This document shows positions 1 through 7,697 of a stretch of 15,791 nucleotides of DNA, piece after piece. Position 1 is the first letter of the stretch. Every line of letters begins with the position of its first letter. The position numbers and the translations under genes were made by a program. The notes under the pieces are model-generated. The model was not told the DNA's origin, searched no databases, and saw only the letters and a list, made by a program, of their open reading frames with translations. Origin of the DNA: SAR202 cluster bacterium (lineage in GTDB: Bacteria; Chloroflexota; Dehalococcoidia; Lucifugimonadales; UBA3495); contig VFHF01000211.1 of the NCBI GenBank assembly GCA_009392095.1, positions 1 through 15,791 on the forward strand. Direction: 5' to 3'.

Positions 1-1
1 G

Positions 2-742
2 TTGGCTGAGGCCATTGATCTGCTGGGGCAAGGGATGGAGAACGTGCACGGGGTTAACGGTCCGCCGTCGGATGAGGCCTTCGCGCGGGGGCGGTTCCAA
101 TTGCTGCGGGCTGAGTCCGGGTCTACCACCGAGCAGCAGATCGCCCATACGGCGGTTTCCGAATCCCATGGTCTGATCCGGCTGGAGTGCACCACCCTAG
201 AACCGATCAAAGGATACGAGAACGGACTGCGCGAGCTAGTGAAGGCCGCGGGCGGCTCAGTCGAAACCTTAGCCGGGGTGATGCGGCCACGCAGTTACAC
301 CAGCCATGCTATGTCCGAATTCGCCTACGCCCACGCCATGCCGCCCGGATCCGGCGAGAAATTTCCGCTGGCTGCAGTGACTCCCATGAACAAGACCGAC
401 GACTGGTGGCAGATGGACTTCCTCCACCGGGAGAGTTTCTTCCTGCCCCGTTACGACGAGAACGAGGAGATGGTGGTCAAGGGCCACGCCCTGGCCTCAG
501 CCATGGGCGTCCCCGGCATCAACCGCCGGCTGGTCCACTCCCCCGACGGCTACGGCCTGGGAGGGAGCTACGATTTCGTCGGGTACTTCGAGTTCGCCGA
601 GGCTGACGCCCCAGTCTTCCGCGAGGTTATGGCGGGACTTAGGGACACGGTGCAAAATCCTGAGTGGAAGTACGTGCGGGAAGGCCCCGAATGGTGGGGC
701 CGCCGGGTCAATACCGCAGCCGAGTTCCTGGCGAGACCCTAG
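2..742 (+). CDS. Chlorite-dismutase-family haem protein (5' end uncertain)
   Basis: The C-terminal half follows the chlorite dismutase/HemQ-type ferredoxin-like barrel. A MNKTDDWW segment (residues 129-136) matches the family's M-S/N-K-T-x-E/D-W-W/Y strand. It is followed by an Arg-rich helix, KGHALASAMG with His162 as the likely proximal haem ligand, and DFVGYFEF (191-198) plus a helix ending in LRDT as the last strand-helix pair. The N-terminal half (about 31-100) looks like the degenerate partner barrel, ending in GVMRPRSYT. Family members bind b-type haem and include coproheme decarboxylases and chlorite dismutases; which activity applies here cannot be told. The TTG at position 2 is only the first codon visible in frame, so the gene may start upstream; an internal ATG at 35 (residue 12) with a G-rich stretch before it is an alternative. 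Its stop shares the CTAG at 739-742 with the stop of the convergent pseudogene. Confidence 0.68.
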   Translation: MAEAIDLLGQGMENVHGVNGPPSDEAFARGRFQLLRAESGSTTEQQIAHTAVSESHGLIRLECTTLEPIKGYENGLRELVKAAGGSVETLAGVMRPRSYTSHAMSEFAYAHAMPPGSGEKFPLAAVTPMNKTDDWWQMDFLHRESFFLPRYDENEEMVVKGHALASAMGVPGINRRLVHSPDGYGLGGSYDFVGYFEFAEADAPVFREVMAGLRDTVQNPEWKYVREGPEWWGRRVNTAAEFLARP

Positions 743-1817
743 CCAGTGGCGGCGCCGTAAAGCTCCGTCTGGGGATGGAAATCGCTCCAAGCAAACCAGC
801 ATGAGTAATGGGACGACAGCCGTTCGAGCCGTTCCCCAGACAACTCGCCCTCAACGGCTTGGCCGGTCAACGCCTGCCATAGATTTCTTGTCTCCCGGTC
901 CCGCATAAACGCCCGCCCGGCCGGCTCAAAGCTCAGAAATTTGCCCTTCAGCCACCACACAAAAGCCGCGCCGCTCTCGGACGTGGGATAAAATGGGATG
1001 GCAACTTCCTCGCCCGTGAAATGGCCATCGATGACCGTCTCCTGGGAGATGGCGCTGAAGGGATAGGCCTTGGCGCTTCCGGACACGGTCATCCCTATAA
1101 CCAGCTCTTTCTTGGGCAGCCTTCGGTCCTTGTTAGATTCGACGATAATCCCCGTCAACCGGCCATTGTAGTAGCCGTTATAAACGTCGCTGCCGTAACT
1201 CCCGCCCTTGTCCAGGACCTACGCGTCCGGGTGGAGGTTCACCTATTGCTGCCAACTGGTCTGGACTGCGAGAACGATCTCCAGGTTCCCGTTGACCAAT
1301 GGGCCTTTAACGCCTTGGCTCAAAAACTGGCTCCATAAAGTATTGGTCTGGAGGCCGTACATCATCAGAGAGTTCATAATCAGCTTGCCTTACACCCCAA
1401 AAGTGTGCTCCACCCCTCTGCTATCGGCTTTCCCACCACGGTGTCGTTAACTATCTCGTGCCACGACATCAGATTTAGAGGATAGGCATGGCTTTCGCCG
1501 TTGATGGACACCCCGATCACCCTCTCGTTCGGTTCCATATGGTCTCTCGCCGTGGCACTGTTGCCGAAAACCGGGTCCCGGATTACCGGGATTCCATCGC
1601 GGCCCAGTATGGTGATTATCTTGAGGTCTCGTGTGCCGTCGGGCGAGGTTGCGCCGCTAGCTGACAAATCGACGACGGTAACCGTTTTGGCCCCCAATTT
1701 TAACGTGGGCTGACCCAATTGAGGCACGTAGATCACAGCCAAAACCACGATTGCCACCAACACGGGGATGAAGACCAAGGCCTTGCCAATTATCTCTCCC
1801 ATAGATAAGCGGGTCAC
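739..1817 (-). pseudogene. Decayed DUF3179 membrane-anchored protein
   Basis: Two open stretches on the minus strand (1817-1380 and 1158-739) and the closed stretch between them form one former gene. The 5' part encodes a single N-terminal membrane segment (about residues 10-30) and the DUF3179 signatures GIPVIRDPVF, VIGVSINGESHAYPL and WHEIVNDTVVGKP. The reading then shifts frame near 1413-1421, exactly where DUF3179 proteins carry a Cys-Pro-Leu-Cys block, which is absent. In the new frame homology resumes (HTFGV, then GKLIMNSLMMYGLQTNTLWSQF) but is broken by stops at 1390-1392, 1243-1245 and 1219-1221. It then runs cleanly through GMTVSGSAKAYPFS to a C-terminal WFAWSDFHPQTELYG. One frameshifting deletion plus three in-frame stops make a functional full-length product very unlikely. 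The GTG at 1817 or the ATG at 1802 is the old start. The function of DUF3179 is not established. Confidence 0.85.
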
Positions 1818-1913
1818 CTTGTAATAGCTCGTTGTTGGTTATTACGCCTCTGCGGAGGTAAAGGACTCACACGGAAACATCTTAAGTTCCTCCAATGATC
1901 GATGCCCGCCAAA

Positions 1914-1996
1914 TGTCACCCTGAGTGAAACGAAGGGTCTGCCAAAGTCCTAATTGTCAGATTCTTCATCGGCCTCCGGCACTCCACAGAATGACA
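1914..1996. repeat. 83-bp dispersed element, copy 1
   Basis: The element starts TGTCACCCTGAGTGAA and ends CAGAATGACA. Its ends form an imperfect inverted repeat: TGTCA...TGACA termini, with AGGGTCTG facing CAGATTCTTC internally. A second copy of identical length lies at 15663-15745, with about 11 mismatches by hand count. It sits in the 216-bp spacer between the DUF3179 pseudogene and the RidA gene, and nothing else was recognised there. No coding content is apparent, so a MITE- or REP-like non-autonomous element is the likely class. Confidence 0.75.
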
Positions 1997-2033
1997 GTTG
2001 GGGGCGCAAGGACTTAAAGCTGGGGAAGAGTCC

Positions 2034-2426
2034 TTACTCCAGTATCACAACCGCTTCTACCTCAACGTCCAGGCCCGGCTCGGCCAAGGCGCTTATCTCG
2101 ATCAGGGAGTTGGCCGGGTATTGCTCCTGAAAATGCGTGGCGAATAACTCTTTCAGCCTGTCCGAGTCCAACTGATAATCTGCGATGCTGGTCACGAAGC
2201 AGGTTATCTTTGCGAAGCTGCCGGGGCCGGCGCCTTCCGCCGCAGCCACGGCCACCAGCCGGCCCAGGGTAACATCAAGCTGCTCCAGCATGGACTTTCC
2301 CTGGGAATCGGTTCCCCGGGCGGTGCACCCGGAAATAAACATCATGTTGCCGGCAATCACGGACCGGCTGTATGTGGGGCCCGCAGGGGCTATGTCTGGA
2401 TACTGCTTTCTTACCAGCGGCATCAT
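2034..2426 (-). CDS. RidA/YjgF/YER057c/UK114-family protein
   Basis: The 130-aa product has the length and layout of a single-domain RidA protein. It shows an early AGNMMFISG strand (25-33), LEQLDVTLGRLVAVAAAEG (the first long helix), a central FAKITCFVTSIADY strand, and the C-terminal YPANSLIEISAL...VEVEAVVI block. RidA proteins form trimers; classical members hydrolyse reactive enamine/imine intermediates released by PLP enzymes. The catalytic arginine of that class sits in a P-A-R-S motif, but here the position is Asn106 (PANS), while the later Glu (E124 in VEVEAVV) is kept. This points to a non-canonical Rid subgroup, perhaps without imine deaminase activity. Start: an AGGAG motif lies just upstream of two adjacent ATG codons (2426 and 2423). 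The gene is transcribed away from the tRNA and is not in an obvious operon. Confidence 0.88.
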   Translation of the reverse strand: MMPLVRKQYPDIAPAGPTYSRSVIAGNMMFISGCTARGTDSQGKSMLEQLDVTLGRLVAVAAAEGAGPGSFAKITCFVTSIADYQLDSDRLKELFATHFQEQYPANSLIEISALAEPGLDVEVEAVVILE

Positions 2427-2522
2427 TCAACTCCTATGTTCATGTATCACGATTTCGAGACGATTCTAATCAAATCTCCAGACTGAGTTACCTGCGGTCT
2501 AGCACGTCGCACCTGTAGCCAC

Positions 2523-2528
2523 TATAAT
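2523..2528 (+). promoter_or_regulatory. -10 box of the tRNA-Gly promoter
   Basis: A perfect TATAAT ends 16 nt before the first base of the tRNA. This places the transcription start a few bases upstream of the mature 5' end. A matching -35 hexamer at 16-18 bp spacing is poor (region 2499-2506), so only the -10 is well supported. Confidence 0.5.
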
Positions 2529-2544
2529 TCTGGTGTAATCGCAG

Positions 2545-2618
2545 GCGGGTGTAGCTCAGTGGTAGAGCTCCAGCCTTCCAAGCTGGCCATGTGGGTTCGA
2601 TTCCCATCACCCGCTCCA
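2545..2618 (+). tRNA. tRNA-Gly (anticodon TCC)
   Basis: The cloverleaf closes well. The acceptor GCGGGTG pairs with CACCCGC, the D arm reads GCTC-AGTGGTAGA-GCTC, and the anticodon stem is CCAGC/GCTGG with loop CTTCCAA, giving anticodon TCC at 2577-2579. The T arm reads GTGGG-TTCGATT-CCCAT. The discriminator T2615 is followed by an encoded CCA (2616-2618). The anticodon reads GGA and GGG glycine codons. The gene is transcribed from its own -10 box and followed within about 15 nt by a terminator. Confidence 0.97.
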
Positions 2619-2630
2619 CCCCGCAAGATA

Positions 2631-2670
2631 AAAGAGGCCCTTTCCGAGTGACCGGAAAGGGCCTCTTTTT
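2631..2670. terminator. Strong intrinsic terminator, probably bidirectional
   Basis: A perfect 16-bp stem (2631-2646 with 2653-2668) has a 6-nt loop AGTGAC. The stem tops are GC-rich and its base is A/T-rich, so transcription from the left gives a terminal T-run. From the right, the A-run before the stem also gives a U tract. It ends the tRNA transcript and, on the other strand, the serA operon whose last gene stops at 2694. Confidence 0.92.
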
Positions 2671-2693
2671 CGTTCATTGATCATTCTATGGGA

Positions 2694-3149
2694 TCAACTC
2701 GCCAGCAAGCTCCTGGCTGCCTCACGGACCTTTACCCCATCCAGGGCGACTTCATATTTTCCGTCGTCCATCTTCCTGAAAGCGTCGTCGTTGTTGAAGG
2801 TCTTCAGTAACTCAGCCACAGCGCCTTCGCGCCGGTCATCGGGAATCTCCACAGGCTGGTCGGACTCGCCAAGGTGGCGGTTGATCTCATAAGCGACGAT
2901 CTCTGCTTCCACATACCGCTGCTGAATAAGACTGATCTCACCGGTATGCTTGCCCAGGTAGCACCCGCCGAATTGCATAGACTCGCTATTACGCCCTTCA
3001 AAGTCTCCCTCGCTGCGGTACTTGGGCTCCAACTCATTAGCGTCCAAGTACTCCCTGATATCTTGGTCTTCCGGATCGGGGTTCTCCAAGTTGGCGATCA
3101 ATATAACGGTATGCATGAAGAAACCGGCCGGCTCTATTTTGATGATCAA
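2694..3149 (-). CDS. Unrecognised acidic 151-aa protein, last gene of serA operon
   Basis: I do not recognise a family. The product is soluble-looking, rich in Asp/Glu, without a signal peptide or membrane segment. It begins with a hydrophobic strand (MHTVILIANL, residues 12-21), has a central FGGCYLGKHTGEISLIQQRYVEAEIVAYEINRHL-like region spread over about 60-92, and ends with a helical KYEVALDGVKVREAARSLL stretch. The start is a TTG at 3149, chosen because an SD of GGAGGTGAT (3161-3153), fully complementary to the 16S tail, sits 3 nt away (7 nt from GGAGG). The internal ATG at 3116 is too far from it. The gap to the upstream reductase is 31 bp, so it is probably co-transcribed with serA and the reductase. 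The strong SD on a weak start codon argues for a real gene. Confidence 0.75.
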   Translation of the reverse strand: MIIKIEPAGFFMHTVILIANLENPDPEDQDIREYLDANELEPKYRSEGDFEGRNSESMQFGGCYLGKHTGEISLIQQRYVEAEIVAYEINRHLGESDQPVEIPDDRREGAVAELLKTFNNDDAFRKMDDGKYEVALDGVKVREAARSLLAS

Positions 3150-3180
3150 ATAATCACCTCCGAAAACATCGCTCCTACGA

Positions 3181-4230
3181 CTATTGCCCGATCGCCTTTA
3201 AGATGCGGTCCAGGTGGACATCGCTCTGCTCCAGCGTCTTGTCATCGATGCCGTTCATGACCTCGATCACGGCGTCGTTGAAGGGAGTGGGGACGGCCAT
3301 CTCGCGGCCCTTCTGGGCAACCAGGCCGTTCATCAGATTGATCTCGGAGCGGCGTCCCTTGTACACGTCTTGGGCCATCGATGCCAGCCAGTTGACCCGG
3401 CCGCCGTGGGCGGACATGAAGCCGTCCAACTCCTCAAACACGTCTCCCTTATCGGCGTCGGCCCACGTCGCGGCGGGCACACCCTGGATAGCAACAACGT
3501 TCAAGCCCATGGCCAAGCCGACCTTGGCGGCTTCCTTGGCCAAATTTATGCGGATCATCCGGCAACGAGGGTCTTCTGCCATTTGCTGGGAACCCAGACC
3601 AGTGGAGGCGGACAGACCGTTACCCATGGAGTTCTGGGAGAGCTTGGCCCAGCGCTCACCCCAAAGGTTGTCTGAGGCGTAGGCGCCGTCGATATTGTCC
3701 AGCAACGCGGCGACTTTCTCGGCCCGCGGCGAGATGCGCCCGTCCTGCTCACCCACTCGAAATACTGTGTGGCCCGAGTCCCTTCCCACCGCGCCGCCGC
3801 GGGTAACCAACGCCGGCTCCCAAAGCGCGACTTCGATATGGGATGCGATGCAGCCTAGCTGCCGGTTGGACCCGACGATCTCGCCCATTGGGACATCGTT
3901 CCAACAGTTCTGGAGGGAGACGAAGAAGCCATCTTCACGAACGTAACGCTTGATGAAATGAGTGGCCCATTCGGTGTCGTAAGACTTAACTGATATAAAG
4001 ACCCAGTCGAAAGGGACCGAGATGTTCTGGGCTTCTGTCAGGTGCATGGCCTTCACCGGCACGGTGAACGGGCCCTGACTGCCGGTAACGTGGAGACCGT
4101 CGGCCCGCATCTTCTCAACGTGCTCCGGCCACATGTCCACAAAGGTCACGTCTTCGCCGATCTTGCTCAAGAAGGCCCCAACATAGCTCCCTAGGGCTCC
4201 CGCGCCCATGATCCCGATCTTGTCGCCCAT
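3181..4230 (-). CDS. Ketopantoate reductase (PanE/ApbA)-family dehydrogenase
   Basis: The 349-aa product opens with a Rossmann nucleotide-binding loop, GIMGAGALGSYVG (G9, G11, G14). It contains the family's second-domain signature WAKLSQNSMGNGL, with Lys196 as the likely catalytic lysine and Asn200/Asn204 following. It ends with a YKGRRSEINLMNGLV...VPTPFN segment typical of the C-terminal helical domain. The family reduces 2-dehydropantoate to pantoate with NADPH, but many paralogues act on other 2-oxo acids, and this protein is some 50 residues longer than typical PanE. Sitting 35 bp downstream of serA and without pantothenate genes, a role on a different hydroxy/oxo acid is as likely as coenzyme A synthesis. 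An AGGAG precedes the ATG at 4230. No frame or motif damage is visible. Confidence 0.85.
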   Translation of the reverse strand: MGDKIGIMGAGALGSYVGAFLSKIGEDVTFVDMWPEHVEKMRADGLHVTGSQGPFTVPVKAMHLTEAQNISVPFDWVFISVKSYDTEWATHFIKRYVREDGFFVSLQNCWNDVPMGEIVGSNRQLGCIASHIEVALWEPALVTRGGAVGRDSGHTVFRVGEQDGRISPRAEKVAALLDNIDGAYASDNLWGERWAKLSQNSMGNGLSASTGLGSQQMAEDPRCRMIRINLAKEAAKVGLAMGLNVVAIQGVPAATWADADKGDVFEELDGFMSAHGGRVNWLASMAQDVYKGRRSEINLMNGLVAQKGREMAVPTPFNDAVIEVMNGIDDKTLEQSDVHLDRILKAIGQ

Positions 4231-4265
4231 GTTACCTATCTCCTAGGTGTTGGCGCTCCGGTGCC

Positions 4266-5852
4266 TTATAAGTGGCCCAGGTGCGCCAGCCTTACGTTGT
4301 ATATATGGCCAAGGTCTTGAATCTCAGCAATCACCTCAGGCGGGACTGGGTCATCCAGCCCGATCACCATCATGGCCCGGCCTCTGAGAGCCAGGCGGCC
4401 AACTTCCATGAAGCTGATGTTGATGTTGTGGCGGCCGGCAATCATTCCTACCGCTCCGATCGACCCCGGCTGGTCTTGGTTGTCCACGAACAGCATGTAC
4501 GGAGTCGTAGGCACGATATCCAGCCAGTAATCGTCGATCTTCACGATATGCGGCTCGTTCCGTAGGGATGTTCCCGCCAAGGTGATCTTTCCCTCGGTGG
4601 TCTCGATGGTTGCGCTGACGAGGCTGGAATATTCTTGAGCCGAGGTGTTGTGTTGCTCAGTAATGTTCAGGCCGCGTTCCCTGGCCAGCACCGGCGCGTT
4701 AATCAGGTTCACTTGACCCGTAGTGATCGGCTCCATCAACCCGGCCAGAACGGCGGCCTGCAGAGAACGGGTGTCATATTCGGCAATCTCGCCTTCGTAG
4801 CTGATGGTTATGCCCAAGAATTGGCCGTCGGCCAGGTGAGTCAACAGCTTCCCGACCGCCGTGGCCACGGGAACGTAGGGGGCCAAGACTACATGGACTT
4901 CAGGGGCAACGAACGGAGCGTTAACCGTGTTCCGTGCCGGTTCGCCGTTCAATACCGCCAGCACCTGTTCCGAGGCTTCGATGGCCACTTCCCGCTGGGC
5001 CTCTTCGGTAGACGCGCCCAGATGGGGTGTTACCACCACCTTGTGGTGTCCGACCAGTTCCGTGTTCTGCGGCGGCTCCTGGGCGAACACGTCCAGCGCA
5101 ACCCCGCCCAATTGGCCCGATTCCAATCCGTTCAAGATTGCTTGTTCGTTCACCAACTCACCGCGGGCCACGTTTATCAACCTGGCGCCGAACTTGAGCA
5201 GGGCCACCTGTTCTGCGCCGATCATATTCCGCGTGCCGTCGGTCAGCGGAGTGTGCAGGGTGATGAAATCAGCCTGCGCCAGTAACTCTTCTAATGAAAG
5301 TAGGTCAATGCCCATTCGCTTGGCATAATCGGGGGACACGAACGGGTCGTACCCCACCAGTTTCATATCAAAACTCTGAGCGCGCCGGGCCACTTCTGAG
5401 CCCACACGACCTAACCCGCAGATGCCCAAGGTCTTGTTTCGGACCTCAACGCCCATGAAGGTGCTGCGCTTCCACTCGCCGGACTTCAATGATTGATGGG
5501 CCGAAGGCACGTTTCTAGACAGGGCCAGCATCAGGGCCATGGTGTGTTCAGCGGCAGCCACAGTATTGCCCGTGGGGGCATTAACAACGGCGATGCCGGC
5601 GCTGGTGGCGGCCTCCAGGTCGATGTTGTCGACACCGATCCCGGCGCGGCCGACAACCTTCAACAACTTGGCTGTCTCGATGACCTCTTTGGTCACCTTG
5701 GTCTCGCTACGGACCACCAGGCCGTCATACTCGCCGATGATGGCCATTAGTTCCAGGGGTTTCATACCCGTCTTCACATCAACCTCGGCACGGGATTCAA
5801 GCAGTTCAACGCCCTCCGCGCCGATGGGGTCTGCAACCAGAATTTTGGGCAT
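4266..5852 (-). CDS. serA: D-3-phosphoglycerate dehydrogenase
   Basis: The enzyme oxidises 3-phosphoglycerate to 3-phosphohydroxypyruvate with NAD, the first step of the phosphorylated serine pathway, in the cytosol. The 528-aa length matches the long SerA form with substrate, nucleotide, intervening (ASB) and ACT domains. Visible landmarks are GRAGIGVDNID (68-78), the NAD loop LGICGLGRVGSE with G146/G148/G151, and Asp169 for NAD over NADP. The catalytic residues are Arg230 (NVARGELV), Glu259 (QEPP) and His277 (TPHLGAST). An ASB-like region covers about 300-440. A C-terminal ACT domain starts near 453, with GRHNINISFMEVGR as the likely serine-sensing edge, so feedback inhibition by serine is expected. 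The ATG at 5852 has an AGGAA upstream. It heads a three-gene operon and has an extended -10 promoter about 87 bp upstream. Confidence 0.96.
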   Translation of the reverse strand: MPKILVADPIGAEGVELLESRAEVDVKTGMKPLELMAIIGEYDGLVVRSETKVTKEVIETAKLLKVVGRAGIGVDNIDLEAATSAGIAVVNAPTGNTVAAAEHTMALMLALSRNVPSAHQSLKSGEWKRSTFMGVEVRNKTLGICGLGRVGSEVARRAQSFDMKLVGYDPFVSPDYAKRMGIDLLSLEELLAQADFITLHTPLTDGTRNMIGAEQVALLKFGARLINVARGELVNEQAILNGLESGQLGGVALDVFAQEPPQNTELVGHHKVVVTPHLGASTEEAQREVAIEASEQVLAVLNGEPARNTVNAPFVAPEVHVVLAPYVPVATAVGKLLTHLADGQFLGITISYEGEIAEYDTRSLQAAVLAGLMEPITTGQVNLINAPVLARERGLNITEQHNTSAQEYSSLVSATIETTEGKITLAGTSLRNEPHIVKIDDYWLDIVPTTPYMLFVDNQDQPGSIGAVGMIAGRHNINISFMEVGRLALRGRAMMVIGLDDPVPPEVIAEIQDLGHIYNVRLAHLGHL

Positions 5853-5938
5853 GGAAATCTTCCTGTTTCTAAATGGGAATTAAAACGCCGCCGTGCTCGG
5901 ACCAAGCTGCATTCCAAGCCTGGCATAACAGACGATAA

Positions 5939-5947
5939 ACTATAGCA
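5939..5947 (-). promoter_or_regulatory. Extended -10 promoter for the serA operon
   Basis: Read on the minus strand the site is TGC-TATAGT, an extended -10 (TGn plus a 5/6 hexamer). It lies about 87 bp upstream of the serA ATG. No good -35 is present at 16-18 bp, which extended -10 promoters tolerate. The rest of the 216-bp gap between serA and the SnoaL-like gene holds nothing I recognise. Confidence 0.45.
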
Positions 5948-6068
5948 CAATCGGAATGTGACAGCGGTAGATGAATGCTTCACGGCAGCCTTGACCACGA
6001 TGCCTGCACAGGCTAGGATAGGCGTTTACCGGCGTCCGTCGAATTGACGATACTGCTACCCTGATTAC

Positions 6069-6422
6069 ATGCAACGAACCGACCCCGCCACCATAGGCAT
6101 AGTTCAACGCTACAACGAATCTTTCAACCAAGGCGAAGTTGATGGTGTGATGGCCGCCATGACCGGCGACTGCGTGGTAGGGACGCCCATTCCTCCGTCC
6201 GACCAATCTAGGTTCCAGGGTACAAGAAGCGGTCCGGGCCTTGTGGCAGGATTTCTTCCAGTCTACGTCCAGCATCGCGTTCGCCAGCGGCGACCGGTGC
6301 CTGGTTCAGTGGCTGTTCACCTGGGTGGGCCAAGACGGCCAGTCGAGCCGAGTCCGCAGCGTCGATTATTCAAAGTGAGAAACGGCAAAGTAGCCGAGAA
6401 ACTGGTGTATTTGAAGGGCTGA
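6069..6422 (+). pseudogene. SnoaL/NTF2-like protein with two compensating frameshifts
   Basis: The frame is open for 117 codons, but only its ends look like protein. The start reads IVQRYNESFNQGEVDGVMAAMTGDCV, the classic opening helix-strand of SnoaL-like NTF2-fold proteins, and the end reads FKVRNGKVAEKLVYLK, the classic last strands. The middle of this frame (residues about 52-100) is Arg/Pro-rich nonsense. In the +1 frame from 6223 to 6369 the middle reads QEAVRALWQDFFQSTSS, then FASGDRCLVQWLFTWVG and VRSVDY, which fits the family exactly. So one extra base (or two lost) near 6222 and one lost T near 6367-6370 cancel out. Either the gene is decaying or the sequence has two errors. NTF2-fold proteins of this type serve as small enzymes or ligand binders, often beside oxygenases, as here. 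No clear SD precedes the ATG. Confidence 0.75.
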
Positions 6423-6473
6423 GCATCCACTCACCCTCATACGATAAAAGCTCAAGATTCCGGAGGTTATGAC

Positions 6474-7697
6474 ATGTTCTTGATGCGGTTCACCGAACGG
6501 GCCTACACAGCCTATACCGAGGAAGCCGTGAGAAACAGCCCCAACGAAGCGGTACGGCTGACCTTCTCCAACAGCAATTTCGACCCCAAGGTCGGCGCCC
6601 GTCAGTACAACGAGTACCTGGACGAATACGAATACTGCGAGGAGGCCGGCTTCGATGGGCTTATGCTCAACGAGCACCATAATACCCCCACCTGCCTGGG
6701 CGCAACCATGAATCTGGAAGCGGCGATCCTGGCCCGCAACACGAAAAAGCCCAAGATTGTGTTGATGGGCAACCCATTGCCAACCTTTGAGAACCCCCTG
6801 CGCATAGCCGAAGAGATAGCGGAGATCGACATGATCTCCAACGGTCGGGTGGTTTCTGGATTCGTTCGCGGCACCGGCGTTGAGAGTCTGGCCGCCAACA
6901 TCAACCCACTCCATAACCGCGAGCGGTTTGAGGAAGCCCACGATCTGATAATCAAGACTTGGACCACTCCCGGCCCTTTCCGGTGGGAGGGCAAACACTA
7001 CCATTTCAGGGTGGTCAATCCCTTCCAGACCCCGTTACAGAAACCTCATCCACCGGTGTGGATTCCTGGCCTGGGCAGCCCGCAGACCCTTGTCTGGGCC
7101 GCCGAGCGAGGCTACCCCTACATCTACCTGGAGACCGACCCCCAGGGCACCCAGGACATGATTGCCATCTATACCGAAACGGCCCGTGAGAACGGCTACG
7201 AGCCTGGCCCCGAGAATTTCGGCTACCTCTGCCGCATCCACGTACAAGACACCGACGAGAAAGCCTACGAATCAGCCAAGGGTTTCTTGACCGGCAACGT
7301 TGGCGTCGGCCGCGTCCCGATGCCCAAGGACTACATGCTGCCCGTGGGCTACAGCGGCAACCGCGACGACCCGGCGCGGGCCAGATACCAGGGCCGCATC
7401 CGCAAGGACCAATTCTTGGGACTGGGCCTGGAAACGGCGTCCTACGATGAGATTCTGGACTCCAACCGCTGGATCGTGGGTAGCCCGGAGACCGTCATCA
7501 GGAAGCTACGCGAGACCCTGTCGGTCATCCGCCCCGGCATCCTGGGCGTCTGGACCAACGACGGCGACACGACGCATGCCGACACCATGCGCTGCCTGGA
7601 ACTTATGGGCCAAGAAGTGCTCCCAGCGATACGTGAGATCGGAGCGGAACTGGAGCTAACCGACCCATTCCAGAAAGCCGCGGCGGCGACGGCCTAG
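6474..7697 (+). CDS. Luciferase-fold flavin-dependent monooxygenase 1
   Basis: This 407-aa protein belongs to the bacterial luciferase-like (class C, TIM-barrel) monooxygenases that use FMNH2 supplied by a separate reductase. Motifs include GFDGLMLNEHHNTP (59-72), PLRIAEEIAEIDMISNGRVVSGFVRG (108-133, the typical phosphate-binding barrel segment), NRERFEEAHDLIIKTW (148-163), RWEGKHY (170-176), PHPPVWIPGLGSP (191-203) and a late IVGSPETVIRKL. The likely role is oxygen insertion into, or desaturation of, an organic compound; the substrate is unknown. Its ATG has GGAGG 7 nt upstream. It is about two-thirds identical to the second monooxygenase over residues 27-205, aligned without gaps. It differs in a longer C-terminal tail that ends in an Ala-rich stretch. 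The stop codon lies in the loop of a perfect hairpin. No flavin reductase gene is seen in the window. Confidence 0.93.
   Translation: MFLMRFTERAYTAYTEEAVRNSPNEAVRLTFSNSNFDPKVGARQYNEYLDEYEYCEEAGFDGLMLNEHHNTPTCLGATMNLEAAILARNTKKPKIVLMGNPLPTFENPLRIAEEIAEIDMISNGRVVSGFVRGTGVESLAANINPLHNRERFEEAHDLIIKTWTTPGPFRWEGKHYHFRVVNPFQTPLQKPHPPVWIPGLGSPQTLVWAAERGYPYIYLETDPQGTQDMIAIYTETARENGYEPGPENFGYLCRIHVQDTDEKAYESAKGFLTGNVGVGRVPMPKDYMLPVGYSGNRDDPARARYQGRIRKDQFLGLGLETASYDEILDSNRWIVGSPETVIRKLRETLSVIRPGILGVWTNDGDTTHADTMRCLELMGQEVLPAIREIGAELELTDPFQKAAAATA

Noticed and set aside
187..606. 139-codon plus-strand frame inside the chlorite-dismutase-family gene
   Set aside because: It is an Arg/Pro/His-rich shifted reading of the same DNA, with no motif.
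739..1158. Stand-alone 139-aa gene
   Set aside because: The frame is the C-terminal part of DUF3179, continuous with upstream codons interrupted by three stops, and has no SD at its first start codon.
4635..5285. 216-codon open frame on the plus strand
   Set aside because: It lies wholly antisense to serA, whose catalytic motifs are intact. Long antisense frames are expected at this GC content, and its sequence is His/Gln-rich without any motif.
6366..7004. 212-codon open frame on the minus strand
   Set aside because: It is antisense to monooxygenase 1, without SD or recognisable domain, and the sense protein is well conserved with its paralogue.
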